From: Acidimicrobiaceae bacterium
Lineage (GTDB): Bacteria > Actinomycetota > Acidimicrobiia > Acidimicrobiales > Poriferisodalaceae
Assembly (NCBI GenBank): GCA_026713105.1
Contig: JAPOPC010000007.1
Location: 1 to 64,000, forward strand
Reading direction: 5' to 3'
Length of the DNA: 64,000 bases
Within the stretch, counting starts at the first letter, position 1. The number at the start of each line of letters is the position of its first letter. The translations under genes and the position numbers were made by a program. Positions 61,591-64,000 of the stretch are shown here, in pieces. Below the pieces are notes generated by a model that was given only the letters and a program-made list of their open reading frames with translations, made no database searches and was not told the origin of the DNA.

Positions 61591-62099
61591 GTGACGACTT
61601 CGACCTCCGCAATCCCGAGACGTTCGTGGCCGGAACGGTCGGACCGCCGGGCCAGCGGATCTTCTTCCTGCAAGCATCCGAGGCCGGTCACGTGGTCTCG
61701 CTGAAGCTAGAGAAGGGGCAGATCTGGGCGCTGGCAAACCTGCTGAGCGAGTTGCTCGAAGGCGAGAGTTATGAGGGCCCCGCGGTGGCGGTCGGTGAAT
61801 TGGTCGAACCGGTGACGGCTGCTTGGACCGTCGGCCGCCTCGCCACAGGCATGGACACCGAGGGCAAGATCATCGTGGTCATTGCAGACGAGATCGATGA
61901 CGACGACGGCGACGACCCTGAAGCGGGCACGGGTGCTGCGGGTGATGAGCCGGCCGATGACGACGAGCGCACCGGTGGTCGCGCCCGGTTCCATCTCGAC
62001 TACTCGATGGCGCTCGGGTTCGCACAACAGGCGCTGCTGCTCGTCGAAGAGGGCCGCGACTTCGGCATGCGCAACGGGCACCGTCCGCCCCGCACGTGA
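61587..62099 (+). CDS. DUF3090 family protein
   Basis: A 170-residue protein of the DUF3090 family, known only from actinobacteria. The N-terminal block [19 protein letters not shown] and [20 protein letters not shown] are well conserved. An acidic insert ([20 protein letters not shown], about 101-120) precedes the last strand pair ([17 protein letters not shown]). Its start overlaps the phosphatase stop as ATGA. Function unknown; the fixed gene order suggests joint action with its neighbours. Confidence 0.9.
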   Translation: MSDDFDLRNPETFVAGTVGPPGQRIFFLQASEAGHVVSLKLEKGQIWALANLLSELLEGESYEGPAVAVGELVEPVTAAWTVGRLATGMDTEGKIIVVIADEIDDDDGDDPEAGTGAAGDEPADDDERTGGRARFHLDYSMALGFAQQALLLVEEGRDFGMRNGHRPPRT

Positions 62100-62124
62100 T
62101 GGTCCCAGCACGCGATGGTTCAGC

Positions 62125-62898
62125 GTGAACGAACCGGCCCCACACCACGTGCTGCCCCGCAGCGACGACGGTCAGCAGCTCGAATTGCCGGTCATCTGGG
62201 ATGCGGCTGTGACCGATGCCCTCGAGGTGCTCCGCCAGGGAGACATTTCCGTGCTGGGACGGATGCCCTACAGCAGCAACGCCACGTTCTTGGTGCGAAT
62301 CGATCACGCCACCACTCCCACCGCTGCGATCTACAAGCCCGAACGGGGAGAGCGCCCGCTGTGGGACTTCCCTTCCGGCTTGTACCGGCGCGAGATCGCT
62401 GCATTCGAGCTTTCGGAGGCGTTGGGGTGGCGCGTCATCCCGCCCACGGTTGAGCGAGACGGCCCCTTCGGCGTGGGCTCGGTTCAGCTGTTCATTGATG
62501 CCAATTTCGAGGAGCACTACTTCACGCTCGTCTCCGAAGAACGCCACCATGACGATCTGCGGCAGATCTGCGCCTTCGACCTCATCGCCAACAACACCGA
62601 TCGCAAGTCGGGGCACTGCTTGGCGTCGCGTTGGGGGCCGATCTACGGCATCGACCAGGGCCTGTGCTTCGCGAGCGACTTCAAACTGCGGACGGTCATC
62701 TGGGACTTTGGCGGGGAACCCTTCGACGACGAACTCGGCGCCGCCATCGGATCCGCTGCTGAACCGCCGGCCGAACTCGCGCAGTGGCTGCGACCCGACG
62801 AGTTCAGCGCCCTGGCCGAGCGCGCCCAGTGGCTGGCCGACTTCGGCAAGTTCCCCGATGACGACGGCGGCCGCCGCTGGCCTTGGCCGCTGGTCTAA
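62125..62898 (+). CDS. SCO1664 family kinase-like protein
   Basis: A 257-residue protein with a fold related to phosphatidylinositol 3/4-kinases. [17 protein letters not shown]-type contacts ([16 protein letters not shown]) hold the ATP-binding Lys, [15 protein letters not shown] is the catalytic loop and [10 protein letters not shown] is the metal-binding site in place of DFG. It completes the phosphatase-DUF3090-kinase trio, 25 bases after DUF3090. The GTG is chosen because longer frames overlap DUF3090. The kinase substrate is unknown. Confidence 0.88.
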   Translation: MNEPAPHHVLPRSDDGQQLELPVIWDAAVTDALEVLRQGDISVLGRMPYSSNATFLVRIDHATTPTAAIYKPERGERPLWDFPSGLYRREIAAFELSEALGWRVIPPTVERDGPFGVGSVQLFIDANFEEHYFTLVSEERHHDDLRQICAFDLIANNTDRKSGHCLASRWGPIYGIDQGLCFASDFKLRTVIWDFGGEPFDDELGAAIGSAAEPPAELAQWLRPDEFSALAERAQWLADFGKFPDDDGGRRWPWPLV

Positions 62899-62905
62899 CC
62901 AGCGG
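62887..62905. terminator. hairpin at the end of the trio
   Basis: A perfect 7-base-pair stem (CCGCTGG/CCAGCGG) with loop TCTAA that contains the stop codon of the SCO1664 gene. Part of it is repeated at 62916-62929, which carries the etfA stop. Probably ends transcription from both sides. Confidence 0.45.
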
Positions 62906-62924
62906 TAGCGCGGCAGCCGCTGGT

Positions 62925-63887
62925 CTAACGCGACTTGAGGGCCTCGATCAGCGCCGGCATCACCTTGTGCACGTCGCCCACGATGCCCAAATCGGCCACG
63001 CCGAAGATCGGCGCCTCGGGATCCTTGTTGATGGCGACGATGTTCTTGGAACCCTTCATGCCAACCAGATGCTGGGTGGCACCCGAAATGCCGCAGGCGA
63101 TGTACACGTTGGGCTTCACCACCTTGCCGGTCTGGCCGACCTGCTTGGCGTAGGGAACCCAGCCTGCGTCCACGATGGCCCGAGAGGCACCGGACGCCGC
63201 GCCGAGCAGACCTGCGAGCTCATCGACCATCGAATATGCGTCGGGCTGGCCCAGCCCTCGGCCGCCCGACACCACCACGGTGGCATCGTCGAGTTGCGGG
63301 CCTGAGCGCTCCTCGGCATGACGTCCGGTCACCGTCGCTCGTCCCGCTTCGCCGGGATCCACGGCGGAGACGCTCTCGACGGCAGCAGCCCCGCCTCCGC
63401 TGGGCTCGGCCTCGAAACTCTTCGGGCGGAACATCGCGAGGGCTGGTGTTGGCGCGCGGTACGCGGTGTAGATGTTCTGGGTCCCGCCAAAGATCGGCTC
63501 CTCGGTGACGAGTCCGCCGTCGACGATCTGCGCGCCCACGTTGTTGGTGGACACGGGACGATCCGCCAGCACGGCCAACCGGGCGGCGGTATCGCGCCCG
63601 TCGGTGGTCTGGCCGAAGAACACCGCATCAGGCGAGGCGGCGTCGATATGAGCGGCAAGCGCGGCTGCGGCGTGAACACCGACCAGCCCGTCGCCGAGTC
63701 CTTCGAGTGCATACACGGTGGTCACGCCGTGTGCGCCCAGTTCGGCAGCCATGGCTTCACCGTGTGCGGGGGCGAATGCAGTCACGGTGTCGGCCAACGA
63801 CCGAGCCTTGGTGGCGAGCTCGAGCGTGAGGCCGGAGGCACCGTCGGCATCGCCTTCAGCGAAGAGCAGAATCTGTGCAAGCGTCAT
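62925..63887 (-). CDS. etfA: electron transfer flavoprotein alpha subunit
   Basis: A 320-residue EtfA that passes electrons from acyl-CoA and other dehydrogenases to the quinone pool. The FAD-binding C-terminal domain is complete: [50 protein letters not shown]. An AGGAA ribosome site lies before the ATG. It follows etfB by 75 bases. Confidence 0.96.
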   Translation of the reverse strand: MTLAQILLFAEGDADGASGLTLELATKARSLADTVTAFAPAHGEAMAAELGAHGVTTVYALEGLGDGLVGVHAAAALAAHIDAASPDAVFFGQTTDGRDTAARLAVLADRPVSTNNVGAQIVDGGLVTEEPIFGGTQNIYTAYRAPTPALAMFRPKSFEAEPSGGGAAAVESVSAVDPGEAGRATVTGRHAEERSGPQLDDATVVVSGGRGLGQPDAYSMVDELAGLLGAASGASRAIVDAGWVPYAKQVGQTGKVVKPNVYIACGISGATQHLVGMKGSKNIVAINKDPEAPIFGVADLGIVGDVHKVMPALIEALKSR

Positions 63888-63962
63888 GGGGAGTGGTTCC
63901 TGTCGGATTCGTAGGTCAGTAGTTCAGGTGGCGGGCTCAACCGGTGTGCATCATCCGTCGGG

Positions 63963-64000
63963 TCAGATGACCTTGAGCTCGGTGAGGAACTCGACGATGT
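63963..64000 (-). CDS. etfB: electron transfer flavoprotein beta subunit, C-terminal end only
   Basis: The last 11 codons and stop (reading IVEFLTELKVI) of a gene running out of the window, directly before etfA on the same strand. The ending and the position fit EtfB, which binds AMP and pairs with EtfA. Confidence 0.8.
   Translation of the reverse strand, partial: IVEFLTELKVI

Noticed and set aside
60847-61737. Upstream extension of the uracil-DNA glycosylase frame
   Set aside because: It runs antisense through the histidine phosphatase gene and has no family similarity; the glycosylase fold starts after the GTG at 60846.

Overview
The window is a chromosomal segment of a high-GC actinobacterium, most likely a member of the Acidimicrobiia or a close relative (inference). 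Signs of this are the actinobacterial trio of a histidine phosphatase, a DUF3090 protein and a SCO1664-type kinase-like protein (60952-62898), F420-type enzymes (57737-59468), MurA with Asp in place of the catalytic Cys, frequent GTG starts, and many genes whose start codon lies only 6-8 bases after a TAnnnT box, as expected for leaderless mRNAs. There is no rRNA, CRISPR array or prophage.

Left part (1-5600): an ISL3-family insertion sequence sits inside an older relic of the same family. Beside it is a two-gene minus-strand module, a PHP-SMC-like ATPase (TrlF type) followed by an AlbA_2/HATPase protein, which resembles a defence system. Housekeeping genes follow: gatCAB for tRNA amidation, a membrane protein and an enlarged DNA ligase (ligA).

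12.6-15.2 kb: a C5 cytosine methyltransferase and a DUF4928 partner, probably a restriction-modification pair, are flanked by perfect 52-base direct repeats. The repeat is the 3' end of the small membrane-protein gene at 15121-15585, so the module looks like an insertion with long target duplication. The host operon upstream is a cysteine desulfurase, mnmA and that small gene.

18-28 kb: mixed metabolic genes (an SRPBCC-kinase fusion, meaB, murA, an MFS transporter, an alpha/beta hydrolase, lhgO, glpX, hisI) and an ammonium transporter broken by a one-base frameshift.

28-57.5 kb: a nearly unbroken minus-strand block. In transcription order it runs argS, lysA, a DUF2339 giant membrane protein, a DegT-type aminotransferase, glpD, hom, thrC, an RCC1-repeat protein, a degenerate rho, rpmE2, a hypothetical gene, prfA, a prmC-tsaC fusion, an rpiB-glyA fusion, and the F1Fo ATP synthase operon atpZ-I-B-E-F-H-A-G-D-C. 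It joins amino-acid synthesis, translation termination, one-carbon supply and energy conversion.

57.6-64 kb: tRNA-Arg(CCG) next to argS, an F420/PPOX enzyme divergent from an FrhB-like protein, a lipoprotein, a family 5 uracil-DNA glycosylase, the actinobacterial trio, and etfA with the tail of etfB.

The points most worth a second look are the Rho protein that has lost its Walker A lysine and C-terminal arginine-finger segment while sitting at the normal rho locus, the repeat-flanked restriction-modification module, the RpiB-GlyA fusion, and the TrlF/AlbA_2 pair.
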